Source: Alphaproteobacteria bacterium
Lineage (GTDB): Bacteria; Pseudomonadota; Alphaproteobacteria; UBA9655
Assembly: GCA_019748065.1 (NCBI GenBank)
Contig: JAIEQB010000080.1
Coordinates: forward strand, 1 to 33,322
DNA: 33,322 nt
Direction: 5' to 3'
Position numbers and translations under genes: made by a program. Shown here in pieces: positions 14,474-22,818 of the stretch. How positions within the stretch are numbered: position 1 is the first letter of the stretch; each line of letters opens with the position of its first letter. A model generated the notes under the pieces. It ran no database searches, had not been told where the DNA came from, and saw only the letters and a list, made by a program, of their open reading frames with translations.

Positions 14474-14604
14474 AGATGAGCCTCAACTCGATTTTTTTAA
14501 AGTTTTAAACAGTTACATTTAAACAAGTCATAACTTTTGAAATAGAATCTGGCAAGTTCTATTGTCACGTTTTTATGGGCGCAGGATAAGGTTTGAAAGC
14601 CGTA

Positions 14605-14634
14605 TTGACAATCTAAAAAAGGTCATCATATTAT
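14605..14634 (+). promoter_or_regulatory. Sigma-70 promoter of the exported protein gene at 14665
   Basis: TTGACA (14605-14610, 6 of 6) and TATTAT (14629-14634, 5 of 6) are 18 bases apart. They lie 31 bases before an ATG preceded by AAGAAGG. This is the best promoter match in the window. Confidence 0.7.
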
Positions 14635-14664
14635 TTATTGTTAAAAATATAAGTAAAGAAGGCT

Positions 14665-15129
14665 ATGAAAATTAACTTAAAATTGTGTCTTCTTGTCCTA
14701 ACTCTCGTGTCTTCAGGACAATCATTGAACGCCTTAACTCTCGATGATTTAAGCGACCATACATTCGATGAATTTACAAACGCTCTTGTAACAAGAACTC
14801 CCATTAGGATAGCTGATGAAGACTATTCCGTTTGCCAGGAAGTGTCAGCAAATCCTTGCTTCGAGCTCGGATTGGAGGCAAGATTATTGAGCGTCTCTGA
14901 TTTAGAAAATTTACCTGATCCTTTGCCTTCTTTTTTTGCAATTAATGTAATAGAAGAGGAATCTGGTAAATATCTCACGGTAAGTTTTACGGCTAACAAC
15001 AACCCACACTGGCAGAACATGTTTTCAAACCTCGTTCCAATGGATAAACGATACTGGAGTGAGTTTTGTTTAGTAGCCAGCTGGCCTCCCCTTCGTTATG
15101 TCAATCTTCTTCTACAGAAAACATCATAA
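14665..15129 (+). CDS. Exported protein of unknown function
   Basis: 154 residues. The signal peptide MKINLKLCLLVLTLVSSGQS is followed by LNALTLDD; cleavage is likely near NA-L. The mature part is acidic, with two Cys in VCQEVSANPCFELG that are spaced for a disulfide, and an aromatic C-terminal half (FTANNNPHWQNMF, DKRYWSEF, SWPPLRYV). No family is recognised. It has its own strong promoter and an AAGAAGG ribosome site 4 bases before the ATG, so it is probably well expressed. It is separated from the downstream dapD by about 80 bases without a clear terminator, so transcription may read into the dapD operon. Confidence 0.65.
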   Translation: MKINLKLCLLVLTLVSSGQSLNALTLDDLSDHTFDEFTNALVTRTPIRIADEDYSVCQEVSANPCFELGLEARLLSVSDLENLPDPLPSFFAINVIEEESGKYLTVSFTANNNPHWQNMFSNLVPMDKRYWSEFCLVASWPPLRYVNLLLQKTS

Positions 15130-15208
15130 GGAATTTTATACTCAGTACATTTTGATAGCCATTAAGTAGATTATTCTCTAACATTCTCTAAATTTCATGG
15201 AGAAGAAA

Positions 15209-16036
15209 ATGTTCAAGGATAAGTCCCATCTTAAGGAACTCATTAAAAAGGCGTGGAGTGAAAGAGACGCTCTTTCTCCCGCAACGACGGGGGACGTGCC
15301 TGAAGCTGTGCGCGAAATCCTCTTTGAATTGGACGGGGGCAAGCTGCGGGTTGCTGAAAAAATAAAAGAACAATGGACCGTTCATGAATGGATAAAAAAA
15401 GCCATTCTCCTTTCCTTTCGTTTGAATGACTCCTTCCTCATGGACCACGCCTATTGCCCAGCTTATGATAAGGTTCCCTTAAAATTTGAAGAATGGACCG
15501 AAGAGCAATTTAAGCGCGCGGGGTTTCGTCTCGTTCCCGGAGGTATCGTGCGCTATTCTGCTTATATTGCGCCAGGAACGGTAATTATGCCTTCTTTCAT
15601 CAATGTAGGCGCCTATATTGATCAGGGAACCATGATTGATTCCGCTGTCCGTATCGGATCATGTGCTCAAATTGGAAAGAACTGCCATCTCTCCGATAAT
15701 GTAGGCGTGGGAGGGGTTTTGGAGCCTCTTCAAGCGAGTCCTGTCATTATTGAAGATAACTGTTTCATTGGCGCTTGCTGTGAAATCGTTGAAGGAGTTT
15801 TTGTGGGAGAAGGCAGTGTTCTGGGCGCCGGCGTTTTGTTAACTGCTTCTACAAAAATAGTTGATCGAGAAACTGGGGAGATTACTTATGGCCGTATTCC
15901 TCCCTACTCCGTTGTGGTTCCAGGTGTTTTACCCGATGAAAATCCGCTGAGGCCCTCCCTGCAATGTGCGGTGATACTCAAACATGTGGACGAAAAAACC
16001 CGCTCAAAAACCTCTATCAATGAGTTACTTCGCTGA
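15209..16036 (+). CDS. dapD: Tetrahydrodipicolinate N-succinyltransferase
   Basis: Succinylates tetrahydrodipicolinate in the succinylase branch of lysine and meso-diaminopimelate synthesis. The N-terminal helical domain ([16 protein letters not shown]) precedes a left-handed beta helix of hexapeptide repeats. These run from [19 protein letters not shown] through [21 protein letters not shown] to [12 protein letters not shown]. The C-terminal segment includes [11 protein letters not shown] place the start at the ATG at 15209, because GGAGAAG sits just before it; the ATG at 15197 adds four residues but has no ribosome site. It overlaps dapE by one base. It heads the seven-gene run. Confidence 0.95.
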   Translation: MFKDKSHLKELIKKAWSERDALSPATTGDVPEAVREILFELDGGKLRVAEKIKEQWTVHEWIKKAILLSFRLNDSFLMDHAYCPAYDKVPLKFEEWTEEQFKRAGFRLVPGGIVRYSAYIAPGTVIMPSFINVGAYIDQGTMIDSAVRIGSCAQIGKNCHLSDNVGVGGVLEPLQASPVIIEDNCFIGACCEIVEGVFVGEGSVLGAGVLLTASTKIVDRETGEITYGRIPPYSVVVPGVLPDENPLRPSLQCAVILKHVDEKTRSKTSINELLR

Positions 16037-17178
16037 TGGATCCTATTAAACTCAGCCAAGACCTTATTCGTTGCCCCAGCATCACTCCTCACAATGCGGG
16101 TGCCCTTGAGATTGTGGAAAAACACCTAACCTCCCTAGGTTTTACCTGTGAGCGCCTTGATTTTGAAGGCATCGCGAATCTTTATGCTCAAAAAGGAGCC
16201 GGTCGCCCGCGCCTTTGTTTTGGAGGGCACACAGATGTGGTCCCTGTGGGGGCTGAAAATCTTTGGACCGCAAGTCCTTTTCAAGGAACGATTAAGGATG
16301 AGAAGCTCTGGGGCCGAGGCGCCGCCGACATGAAGTGCGCCATAGCTGCCTTCCTTTCTGCCCTTGCTGATTTAAAAACAGAGGCTCCCCTTAGTCTTTT
16401 AATTACAGGCGATGAGGAAGGAGAGGCCCTCCATGGAACACAGCGCCTACTTCCCCTATTAGCCGAACGCAACCTTATCCCCGACCTTTGCCTAATTGGA
16501 GAGCCAACCGCTTTAAAAGAGGTTGGTGACACCCTCAAAATTGGACGACGAGGCAGCATCACGGGCCAACTCACATGCTTTGGTAAGCAAGGTCACATTG
16601 CTTACCCTCAAAATACGGATAATCCTATTCCACGCCTTTTAGCTTGCCTTCAAGACCTCTATGCTTATCCTTTTGATGAAGGGACAGAGATGTTTGAGCC
16701 TACGCGCTTTGAAGCAACTTCCATAGACGTCGGAAATTTAGCTACCAATATTATTCCTCAAAAAGTAGAGGCACGGTTTGGCATTCGTCTAAACACACTT
16801 CAAAAGGCGGAAGACCTTTGTGAGGTTCTTAAATCCCTTTGTCAAAAGACAGCTGGAAAGCATGATCTACACCTCACCATCCACGGAGATGCCTATCTCA
16901 CAGAAGACAAAGAGAAAATTCATCTCGTTCAAAAAGCCATCGAAAAAGTAACCGGCGCTCTCCCTGCCATAAGCACCACAGGCGGCACCACGGATGGACG
17001 GTTTATCAGCGCCTATTGTCCTGTCATTGAGTGCGGCCTCCTTGAAAAAACAATGCATCAAGTTGATGAACATGTTTCCCTTAAGGATATTCACCAATTG
17101 AAAGAGATCTATCTCTCAATTCTTCATGACTTCTTGCCAGATTCATCAACTTCTGGTAGGGAGAATTTAACAGATTAA
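16036..17178 (+). CDS. dapE: Succinyl-diaminopimelate desuccinylase
   Basis: Di-zinc M20-family hydrolase that removes succinate from N-succinyl-LL-diaminopimelate, the step two after DapD. The 380-residue length is typical. Metal and catalytic residues are in GGHTDVVPVG (H65, D67), GRGAADMK (D98) and TGDEEGEA (E127, E128), followed by GEPT. The C-terminal His is in EKTMHQVDEHV. The dimerisation domain lies in the middle (RRGSITGQLTCFGKQGHIAYP). It starts on the last base of the dapD stop (TGATG), so the two pathway enzymes are coupled. Keeping dapD and dapE means this organism still makes DAP for peptidoglycan. Confidence 0.96.
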   Translation: MDPIKLSQDLIRCPSITPHNAGALEIVEKHLTSLGFTCERLDFEGIANLYAQKGAGRPRLCFGGHTDVVPVGAENLWTASPFQGTIKDEKLWGRGAADMKCAIAAFLSALADLKTEAPLSLLITGDEEGEALHGTQRLLPLLAERNLIPDLCLIGEPTALKEVGDTLKIGRRGSITGQLTCFGKQGHIAYPQNTDNPIPRLLACLQDLYAYPFDEGTEMFEPTRFEATSIDVGNLATNIIPQKVEARFGIRLNTLQKAEDLCEVLKSLCQKTAGKHDLHLTIHGDAYLTEDKEKIHLVQKAIEKVTGALPAISTTGGTTDGRFISAYCPVIECGLLEKTMHQVDEHVSLKDIHQLKEIYLSILHDFLPDSSTSGRENLTD

Positions 17179-17189
17179 AAGGAGCCACT

Positions 17190-18053
17190 ATGAGTTGGTT
17201 TACCACCTTCGTACGACCAAAAATTAATGCTCTTATGCCAAAGAAGGACACCCCTGATAATCTTTGGGATAAATGTACCCACTGTGAGCAAATGATCTTC
17301 CATAAGGAGCTACTCAATAATTTATACGTTTGCCATCATTGCAACTATCATATGCGCATGCCTGTAAAAATGCGCCTTGACTGTCTTTTTGATGGGGGAG
17401 AGTATACACGTGTTTCTGTTCCCTCCGTCCCCGCTGACCCTCTTAAGTTTAAAGATTCAAAAAAATATACAGATCGCTTAAAAACAGCCCGCACTGCCAC
17501 AGGTGAAGAGGATGCGATTCTTGTTGCCGAGGGAACTATTGGGGGCCATCCCATCGTTATTGCAGCCTTTGACTTTTCTTTTATTGGAGGATCAATGGGA
17601 ATGGCTGTAGGAGAAGGTCTTGTCAAAGGCGCCGAGCGCGCAATTGAGCTGAAAGCAGCTTACGTCACTATTCCCTCTTCAGGGGGCGCAAGGATGCAAG
17701 AAGGCATCCTCTCCCTCATGCAAATGCCCCGCTCGGTTATTGCTGTTGAAAGGGTAAAAGAAGCCGGTCTTCCCTATATCCCCCTTTTGGTCAATCCCAC
17801 AACGGGCGGTGTTGCAGCCTCCTTTGCCATGCTAGGTGACATTGCAATTGCTGAACCCGATGCGGTTATTGGGTTTACGGGGGCACGCGTTCTTCAAGAA
17901 ACCATTCGTCAGGAACTCCCTCCCGGCTTTCAAAGTGCTGAATTTCAATTGGAGCATGGGATGGTGGATATGGTCACGCCTCGAAAAGAAGTGCGTCAAA
18001 AACTGATTGATATTTTGAGCATATTAATGAGTAAGGGGACAAGATCCTTCTAA
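17190..18053 (+). CDS. accD: Acetyl-CoA carboxylase carboxyltransferase subunit beta
   Basis: Zinc-binding subunit of the AccA/AccD carboxyltransferase that makes malonyl-CoA for fatty acids. 287 residues. The Cys4 zinc ribbon is C29-x2-C32 and C48-x2-C51. The crotonase-like core has DFSFIGGSMGMAVGEG, SSGGARMQEG and NPTTGGVAASFAMLGD, then GFTGARVLQETIRQELPPGFQ. AAGGAG lies upstream of the ATG at 17190. It follows dapE by 11 bases and precedes serC by 9. No accA, accB or accC is present here. The usual alphaproteobacterial accD neighbour folC is also absent. Confidence 0.97.
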   Translation: MSWFTTFVRPKINALMPKKDTPDNLWDKCTHCEQMIFHKELLNNLYVCHHCNYHMRMPVKMRLDCLFDGGEYTRVSVPSVPADPLKFKDSKKYTDRLKTARTATGEEDAILVAEGTIGGHPIVIAAFDFSFIGGSMGMAVGEGLVKGAERAIELKAAYVTIPSSGGARMQEGILSLMQMPRSVIAVERVKEAGLPYIPLLVNPTTGGVAASFAMLGDIAIAEPDAVIGFTGARVLQETIRQELPPGFQSAEFQLEHGMVDMVTPRKEVRQKLIDILSILMSKGTRSF

Positions 18054-18062
18054 GAGGTTAAA

Positions 18063-19184
18063 ATGCGTCCCACAGATAAACCAAAAGATCCCCGCTTTTC
18101 ATCTGGCCCCACGAAAAAAAGGCCCGGCTGGTCCAGCCAAGCCTTAAATATCGCCTCCTTAGGGCGCTCTCACCGCTCGTCTCACTGCCTCGAGAGAATC
18201 CATCATTTAACGGGCCTGATGCGTCACCTTTTAGAAATTCCAGAAAATTATCAAATTGCCATTATTCCAGGATCTTGTTCTGCTGCGATGGAAGCGGCTA
18301 TGTGGTCCCTTTTAGGTCCTCGGCCTGTGGATATTGTGACCTTTGATGTCTTTGGCAACCTTTGGGCTTATGACATACTTCATGAGCTAAAGCTTCAAAA
18401 CACCCACATCCTGGAAGCACCCGTTGGGTACCTCCCTGATCTTTCTAAAGTTCATCCTGCCCATGACCTGGTTTTTACCTGGAATGGCACAGCAGCAGGC
18501 GTTACTATTTCTCATGCTGATTGGCTTCATCCCCACAGGGAAGGCCTTGTCCTTTGTGATGCCATTTCAGCTGTTTTTGCCATGCCCTTTCCTTGGGAAA
18601 AAATGGATGCAGTTGCTTTTTCTTGGCAAAAAGGTTTAGGAGGGGAAGCCGCCCATGGCATGCTCGTTTTAAGCCCCAAGGCCATCGAGCGTATAAACAC
18701 TCATACGCCACCATGGCCCATGCCGCGGGTTTTTCGCCTCACAAAAGAGGGTAAATTTTCTCAAAATATCTTCCAAGGGTATACCATTAACACCCCTTCC
18801 ATGCTCTGTATTGAGGACTGTATTGATGCCCTTTCTTGGGGAATGAGTCTCGGCGGCCTCCCCGCCCTTATCGCTCGATCACGCTATAATTTACAGGTTG
18901 TTGAAGAATGGGTCGCGGAGACACCCTGGATTGAGTTTTTGGCCCAAGACCCCAGAACACGGTCTTCAACTTCCATCTGTTTGCGTTTTAACGAGGCTCC
19001 TGACGATTGGGAGCTTCCTAAAGCTATTGCAGCTCTTTTAGAAAAAGAAAACGTTGCGTTTGATATTTTAGGCCATATAGGTTCTGTTCCTCATCTTCGC
19101 TTATGGGGCGGTCCCACCGTTGAATCTTCCGATATAAAAGCTCTTTTGCCTTGGATTACATGGGCTCACAAAGAAGTGATTTAG
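18063..19184 (+). CDS. serC: Phosphoserine aminotransferase (class V, alphaproteobacterial/archaeal type)
   Basis: PLP enzyme converting 3-phosphohydroxypyruvate to phosphoserine. 373 residues, beginning KDPRFSSGPTKKRPGW with the family's SSGPT motif. RSHRSSHCLERI is at about 35-46 and IIPGSCSAAMEAAMW at 67-81. The Schiff-base lysine is K190 in FSWQKGLGGEAAHGM. The C-terminal domain is complete (LRLWGGPTVESSDI). This long subtype with the FxSGPT/KRPGW start belongs to the Methanosarcina-like SerC group that alphaproteobacteria use. No serA or serB lies next to it, so pathway membership rests on family assignment. It abuts sfsA with no gap. Confidence 0.9.
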   Translation: MRPTDKPKDPRFSSGPTKKRPGWSSQALNIASLGRSHRSSHCLERIHHLTGLMRHLLEIPENYQIAIIPGSCSAAMEAAMWSLLGPRPVDIVTFDVFGNLWAYDILHELKLQNTHILEAPVGYLPDLSKVHPAHDLVFTWNGTAAGVTISHADWLHPHREGLVLCDAISAVFAMPFPWEKMDAVAFSWQKGLGGEAAHGMLVLSPKAIERINTHTPPWPMPRVFRLTKEGKFSQNIFQGYTINTPSMLCIEDCIDALSWGMSLGGLPALIARSRYNLQVVEEWVAETPWIEFLAQDPRTRSSTSICLRFNEAPDDWELPKAIAALLEKENVAFDILGHIGSVPHLRLWGGPTVESSDIKALLPWITWAHKEVI

Positions 19185-19886
19185 ATGGAATTTAAGACCC
19201 CCCTTGTTCGTGGTTATCTCATCAAACGTTACAAACGATTTCTAGCGGATATCCAACTTGAAGGAGGCACCCTTATCACAGCCCACTGTCCTAACTCTGG
19301 CGCTATGCAGGGCCTCAGCGATCCCGAAACGCCTGTTTGGGTATCCCGCTCATCCAATCCCACACGAAAACTTCCCTATACTTGGGAAATGGCGGAAGTG
19401 AATTCCACTTATGTAGGAACCAACACATCTCACCCTAATTTCCTTGTCACCGAAGCCCTGCTGTCAGGTCTTATTCCCGAACTCCAAGGCTTTAATGAGT
19501 TAAAGCGGGAGGTTTCCTATGGAAAGAATTCTCGGATTGATATTTTACTGACCCATTCCTCAGGGCGACTGACCTACGTCGAAGTCAAAAATGTCCACTT
19601 AAAAAGAGACAGCAAAGCTGCCTTTCCCAGCTCTGTCACCACTCGTGGCGCCAAACATATGCGCGAGCTTGTTGATATGGTAGAGGCTGGTCATCAGGCC
19701 TATATTGTTTATGTTGTCCAACGAAATGATTGCAGCGCCTTTGAAATTGCAGGGGATATCGATCCTCATTATCAAGAAGAAACCCTCAAAGCCTTTGAAA
19801 AAGGCGTCAAGCCTCTTGTCTATGCTTGCGATGTTTCCCCTAAAGAGATTACACTTACCCATTCCTTAACTTTTAACTATGAATAA
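19185..19886 (+). CDS. sfsA: SfsA-family DNA/RNA nuclease
   Basis: 233 residues. SfsA was first described as a sugar fermentation stimulation factor and later as a nuclease with an OB-like N-terminus and a PD-(D/E)XK-type core. Visible elements are VRGYLIKRYKRFLADI, ITAHCPNSGAMQGL near 28-41 and RKLPYTWEM. The nuclease core is SRIDILL followed by YVEVKNVHL (D...ExK). FPSSVTTRGAKHMREL follows. The ATG comes immediately after the serC stop, and the gene overlaps map by 8 bases. The sfsA-map-radC order also occurs in other alphaproteobacteria. Confidence 0.94.
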   Translation: MEFKTPLVRGYLIKRYKRFLADIQLEGGTLITAHCPNSGAMQGLSDPETPVWVSRSSNPTRKLPYTWEMAEVNSTYVGTNTSHPNFLVTEALLSGLIPELQGFNELKREVSYGKNSRIDILLTHSSGRLTYVEVKNVHLKRDSKAAFPSSVTTRGAKHMRELVDMVEAGHQAYIVYVVQRNDCSAFEIAGDIDPHYQEETLKAFEKGVKPLVYACDVSPKEITLTHSLTFNYE

Positions 19887-20649
19887 CATGTATAATGATT
19901 TGAGTAATATAAAGATTCATTCCCCCAGCGATTTTGAAGGCATGCGAAAAGCAGGCTATTTAGCAGCGCGAACTCTTGATTTTATTGAACCCCATATCAA
20001 GGAAGGGATCACAACCCAAGAGCTGAATGACTTGTGTCATGACTTTATCATCAGCCATAAAGCCATTCCGGCTCCCTTGGATTACAAAGGTTTTCCTAAA
20101 TCAATTTGTACTTCTGTTAATCATGTGGTCTGCCACGGCATTCCCGGGCCTAAAAAGCTTGAAAAAGGAGATATTCTCAATATTGATATTACGGTCATTT
20201 TGGATGGTTGGTATGGGGATACAAGCCGGATGTATGCCATCGGAAAAATCTCTGTCCTCGCTCAAAAGCTTATTGATACAACTTATGAAGCCATGATGCG
20301 CGGCATTGAAGTAATTCGTCCCGGGGCTCATCTGGGAGATATTGGTCATGCCATTCAAAATTTTGCAGAATCAAAAGGTTTTTCCATCGTGAGGGATTTT
20401 TGTGGTCATGGATTAGGAAAAGTCTTTCATGCCGCTCCCAACGTTTTGCATTATGGAAAACCACATACGGGGCTTGAACTTCAGGAAGGCATGTTTTTTA
20501 CCGTTGAACCTATGATTAATGCAGGCAAATATGACATCAAAATTCTAGGCGATGGTTGGACAGCCGTCACCCGAGACAAATCCCTTTCTGCTCAATTTGA
20601 GCACAGTATTGGCGTCACTTCAACAGGCTACGAAATCTTTACCCTATGA
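19879..20649 (+). CDS. map: Type I methionine aminopeptidase
   Basis: Removes the initiator methionine from nascent proteins. 256 residues with all five metal ligands and the catalytic His: H86 (VCHGIPG), D103 (LNIDITV), D114 (YGDTSRMY), H177 (CGHGLGK), E210 (FTVEPMI) and E241 (QFEHS). These correspond to the E. coli residues shifted by six or seven. A second Met at position 4 is an alternative start. It overlaps sfsA by 8 bases and radC by 4 (ATGA). Confidence 0.97.
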   Translation: MNNMYNDLSNIKIHSPSDFEGMRKAGYLAARTLDFIEPHIKEGITTQELNDLCHDFIISHKAIPAPLDYKGFPKSICTSVNHVVCHGIPGPKKLEKGDILNIDITVILDGWYGDTSRMYAIGKISVLAQKLIDTTYEAMMRGIEVIRPGAHLGDIGHAIQNFAESKGFSIVRDFCGHGLGKVFHAAPNVLHYGKPHTGLELQEGMFFTVEPMINAGKYDIKILGDGWTAVTRDKSLSAQFEHSIGVTSTGYEIFTL

Positions 20650-21317
20650 CAGACCATAACGGACACCGCAGCCGCTTACGAGAACGCTTTCTAAAAGGAG
20701 GAGAAAAAGCGAGTCCTGATTATGAAGTTATTGAACTCCTTCTTTTCGGCGTGATCCCACGGGGAGATGTCAAACCTCTTGCTAAAACTCTTTTAAAAGA
20801 ATGCGGAAGTCTTTCAGGGTTGCTTCAAGCGGATCCTCAAAAATTAAAATCCATTCCTGGTGTGGGGGAAGCCACCATTGCCACCCTTAAAGCCGTTCAT
20901 GAAGCCAGTTGCCGACTAGTACGGGAAGAAGCTAGCCAAAACCCTATTTTTGATACATGGAATACCGTCATTGAGTATTGCCGGGCCCGTATGTCTCATT
21001 TGACGATAGAGCAATTTCGCTTGCTGTTTCTTGATCAAAAAAATAAAATTATTGCCGATGAAGTTCAGCAACAAGGCACTATTAATGTAACCCCTGTATT
21101 TCCTCGTGAAGTTGTCAAGCGTACCCTTGAGCTTGGCGCATCCAGCCTCATCATGGTGCATAACCATCCCAGTGGAGATCCCACTCCTTCCCAAGCGGAC
21201 ATTGATATCACTAAACGTGTCATTAAGGCTGCTAAAGAGCTGGATATTAATGTCTTGGACCATATTATCATCGGTAAGTTCGGTCATACGTCTTTACGTG
21301 ATAAGCAACTGATTTAA
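20646..21317 (+). CDS. radC: RadC/JAB-domain protein
   Basis: 223 residues. The N-terminal helical part includes HRSRLRERFLKGG and a helix-hairpin-helix (LKSIPGVGEATIATLKAV) at about 67-84. The C-terminal JAMM/MPN+ metalloprotease-like fold has VHNHPSGDPTPSQAD, giving the H172, H174 and D185 zinc ligands. The name implies DNA repair, but the biochemical role in bacteria is unsettled. It begins within the map stop (ATGA) and is the last gene of the dapD run. A long hairpin follows the stop at 21350-21384. Confidence 0.95.
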   Translation: MTDHNGHRSRLRERFLKGGEKASPDYEVIELLLFGVIPRGDVKPLAKTLLKECGSLSGLLQADPQKLKSIPGVGEATIATLKAVHEASCRLVREEASQNPIFDTWNTVIEYCRARMSHLTIEQFRLLFLDQKNKIIADEVQQQGTINVTPVFPREVVKRTLELGASSLIMVHNHPSGDPTPSQADIDITKRVIKAAKELDINVLDHIIIGKFGHTSLRDKQLI

Positions 21318-21349
21318 ATGTATTCTTTCTCGAACGAAAAAAATAGGGT

Positions 21350-21384
21350 CTTTTCCCTTCCTATACGCGTGAGGAAGGAAAAAG
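21350..21384. terminator. Long hairpin between convergent radC and a small exported gene
   Basis: CTTTTCCCTTCCT and AGGAAGGAAAAAG pair over 13 bases with one mismatch around a 9-base loop. No T run follows directly, but the position between convergent genes fits a bidirectional transcription stop. Confidence 0.5.
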
Positions 21385-21414
21385 AGTGTTCGGCAGAGTA
21401 TTTTATAGCCAACG

Positions 21415-21651
21415 CTAAAGCTGCTTATCTCGAATCTCCCAGTCAGCACATTTTGGATCATTCTTAATCCTTTCTTCCCATTCTGCAAGGAGTTCAGACT
21501 TCATAGGCGCTTGAGGAACGGGTCTTTTTTTCTTGCATTCTTGGGAAGATTTATTTCCTTCCTCACCAGTGTCCACAGCATAAGACTGCTGGGCATTAAT
21601 TAAAACAAAAGTTGAGAGCATTAACATAAACAAATTTTTCTTCATCATCAT
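21415..21651 (-). CDS. Small exported protein of unknown function
   Basis: 78 residues. The sequence begins with three ATG codons (21651, 21648, 21645) and a signal peptide (KKNLFMLMLSTFVLINAQQSYA, cleavage after AYA-like SYA). The mature part is about 53 residues and charged, with two Cys (QECKKKR and PKCADWE). It ends with an acidic-basic helix (KSELLAEWEERIKND). The third ATG is best spaced from AGGT. No family is recognised. Its small size and signal peptide put it in the same class as the exported orphans at 12460, 14665 and 22100. Confidence 0.55.
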   Translation of the reverse strand: MMMKKNLFMLMLSTFVLINAQQSYAVDTGEEGNKSSQECKKKRPVPQAPMKSELLAEWEERIKNDPKCADWEIRDKQL

Positions 21652-21752
21652 TTACCTATCAAATAGTTACCATCAGTAATTTTTTTATTTACATTGCTGC
21701 AACCATAGATCAACTATGTTCATGACATTTCCCTAATAAATACAAAGAATTT

Positions 21753-21811
21753 TGTCATACTGAGATCCGAAGCGTAAGCGGAGGGGGCTCAGGATCTCAT
21801 GGGGTCCAGAG
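21753..21811. repeat. Palindromic intergenic repeat element
   Basis: TGAGATCC at 21761-21768 is the exact reverse complement of GGATCTCA at 21792-21799. Inside are CGAAGCGTAAGCGG and GAGGGGGCTCA. The element begins with TTGTCATAC and is much more GC-rich than its surroundings. The wording (GTCATnCTGAGnnCCGAAGCG) matches a style of dispersed intergenic repeat seen in several bacterial genomes. That recollection is not checked here. Confidence 0.6.
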
Positions 21812-22059
21812 TAACACTAATACAATCAAAACACATTCAAGTTTGAATAGTATACATATCTCACATTTGCTTTTCTCGTTCTCTATAACCACTTGATTTA
21901 AAAGATGAAAAACAATTCGTTGACCATAATCAAAAAAACACATTATATTGTGTAGAATTAAAAATTTATATCTATTTGAATATTTTTAAATTGACTTTTA
22001 AAAAAAATATTAATAAGTCTCAAATTATCGCAATTTTTTCCATTTATTCAAAAAAATTA

Positions 22060-22089
22060 TTGTGACAGTAAATGACAACAACTTACTAT
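22060..22089 (+). promoter_or_regulatory. Candidate promoter of the exported gene at 22100
   Basis: TTGTGA (22060-22065, 4 of 6) and TACTAT (22084-22089, 4 of 6) are 18 bases apart. The -10 ends only 10 bases before the ATG, so the leader would be very short and the ribosome site poor. Weak candidate. Confidence 0.3.
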
Positions 22090-22099
22090 AGGTATTTTT

Positions 22100-22648
22100 A
22101 TGAAAAAGAAAATTTTATTATCCACACTTTCTATGGTTTTATTTTCTATAACTTCAGCATTTTCTATGGAGACAGACGGTTTAGAAAAAAAACAACTTTC
22201 TATTAGAGCTTGTTATTATAACAACGCCCCCTCTAATACCCCTGACAGGGAAAAATTTGATAAGGTAAGCTTTACTTTAAGCTGTAGTGATGGAGAGAAA
22301 GAAGAAACAATGGGAAGCTTTACTTTTAATGTTAACGATAAAATTCCTGATTCTCCTTGGTTTTTCTCATACAATCACGGAGAAGACAAAATGAGAACAG
22401 TTTTTCTCTCTCTTAATCAGAAAAACCCTTGGGAAATAAAGCTATACCCTGAAGAAGACAGTGTTTTAAAAACTTTATACGCTCCTGACGGACTATCTTA
22501 TGGCATGAAATGGCCCCTTAGACCCGCTGTTTTTTCTCCATCTGAGATTGGTTTATATTCATTTTTAAGAGTCGAAGTTCAGGTAGGCCCAAATCCGCTG
22601 GGTGACGGTCTTGTAGCAGAACATTTTCTTATCTTAGAAAGGCCTTAG
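22100..22648 (+). CDS. Exported protein of unknown function, likely beta-rich
   Basis: 182 residues. The signal peptide KKKILLSTLSMVLFSITSAF ends at a probable AFS-M site. The mature region alternates hydrophobic and polar residues as in a beta-sandwich (FDKVSFTLSCSDGEKEE, MGSFTFNVNDKIPDSPWFF, LRVEVQVGPNPLG), with two Cys (IRACYYN and TLSCSDG). I do not recognise the fold family. The gene stands alone between a long noncoding stretch and a strong terminator at 22663-22705, so it is monocistronic. It shows no clear sequence similarity to the other exported orphans in the window. Confidence 0.65.
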   Translation: MKKKILLSTLSMVLFSITSAFSMETDGLEKKQLSIRACYYNNAPSNTPDREKFDKVSFTLSCSDGEKEETMGSFTFNVNDKIPDSPWFFSYNHGEDKMRTVFLSLNQKNPWEIKLYPEEDSVLKTLYAPDGLSYGMKWPLRPAVFSPSEIGLYSFLRVEVQVGPNPLGDGLVAEHFLILERP

Positions 22649-22662
22649 TACCCTATCATACT

Positions 22663-22705
22663 AACTCATGGGCACGGTGACAAAGCTCATGCCCATGAGT
22701 TTTTT
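22663..22705 (+). terminator. Rho-independent terminator
   Basis: AACTCATGGGCA and TGCCCATGAGTT form a perfect 12-bp stem around a 15-base loop, ending in a run of Ts at 22700-22705. It lies 14 bases after the stop of the exported gene. The rest of the gap to 22818 holds only the upstream region of lolF. Confidence 0.88.
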
Positions 22706-22818
22706 GATACTTTGTCGAAGATGCCTTGTTTAAAACGCTCTTAATTGTCATTCCCCCAGTTGATATAAAATTTACAAAGGACTATGATCTCCCAAAATGA
22801 AATGGAGAGTATACTTAG

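Larger units (their letters stand above)
21652..22099. other. 448-base AT-rich noncoding stretch with one structured repeat
   Basis: No convincing gene on either strand. The left part is the upstream region of the small exported gene on minus. A hairpin repeat occupies 21753-21811 (listed separately). The right part, from about 21840, is very AT-rich with poly-A and poly-T runs, and ends with the likely promoter of the next exported gene. Confidence 0.6.

Noticed and set aside
15197-15208. dapD start at the first ATG
   Set aside because: There is no ribosome site upstream of it, while GGAGAAG overlaps it and is ideally placed for the ATG at 15209.
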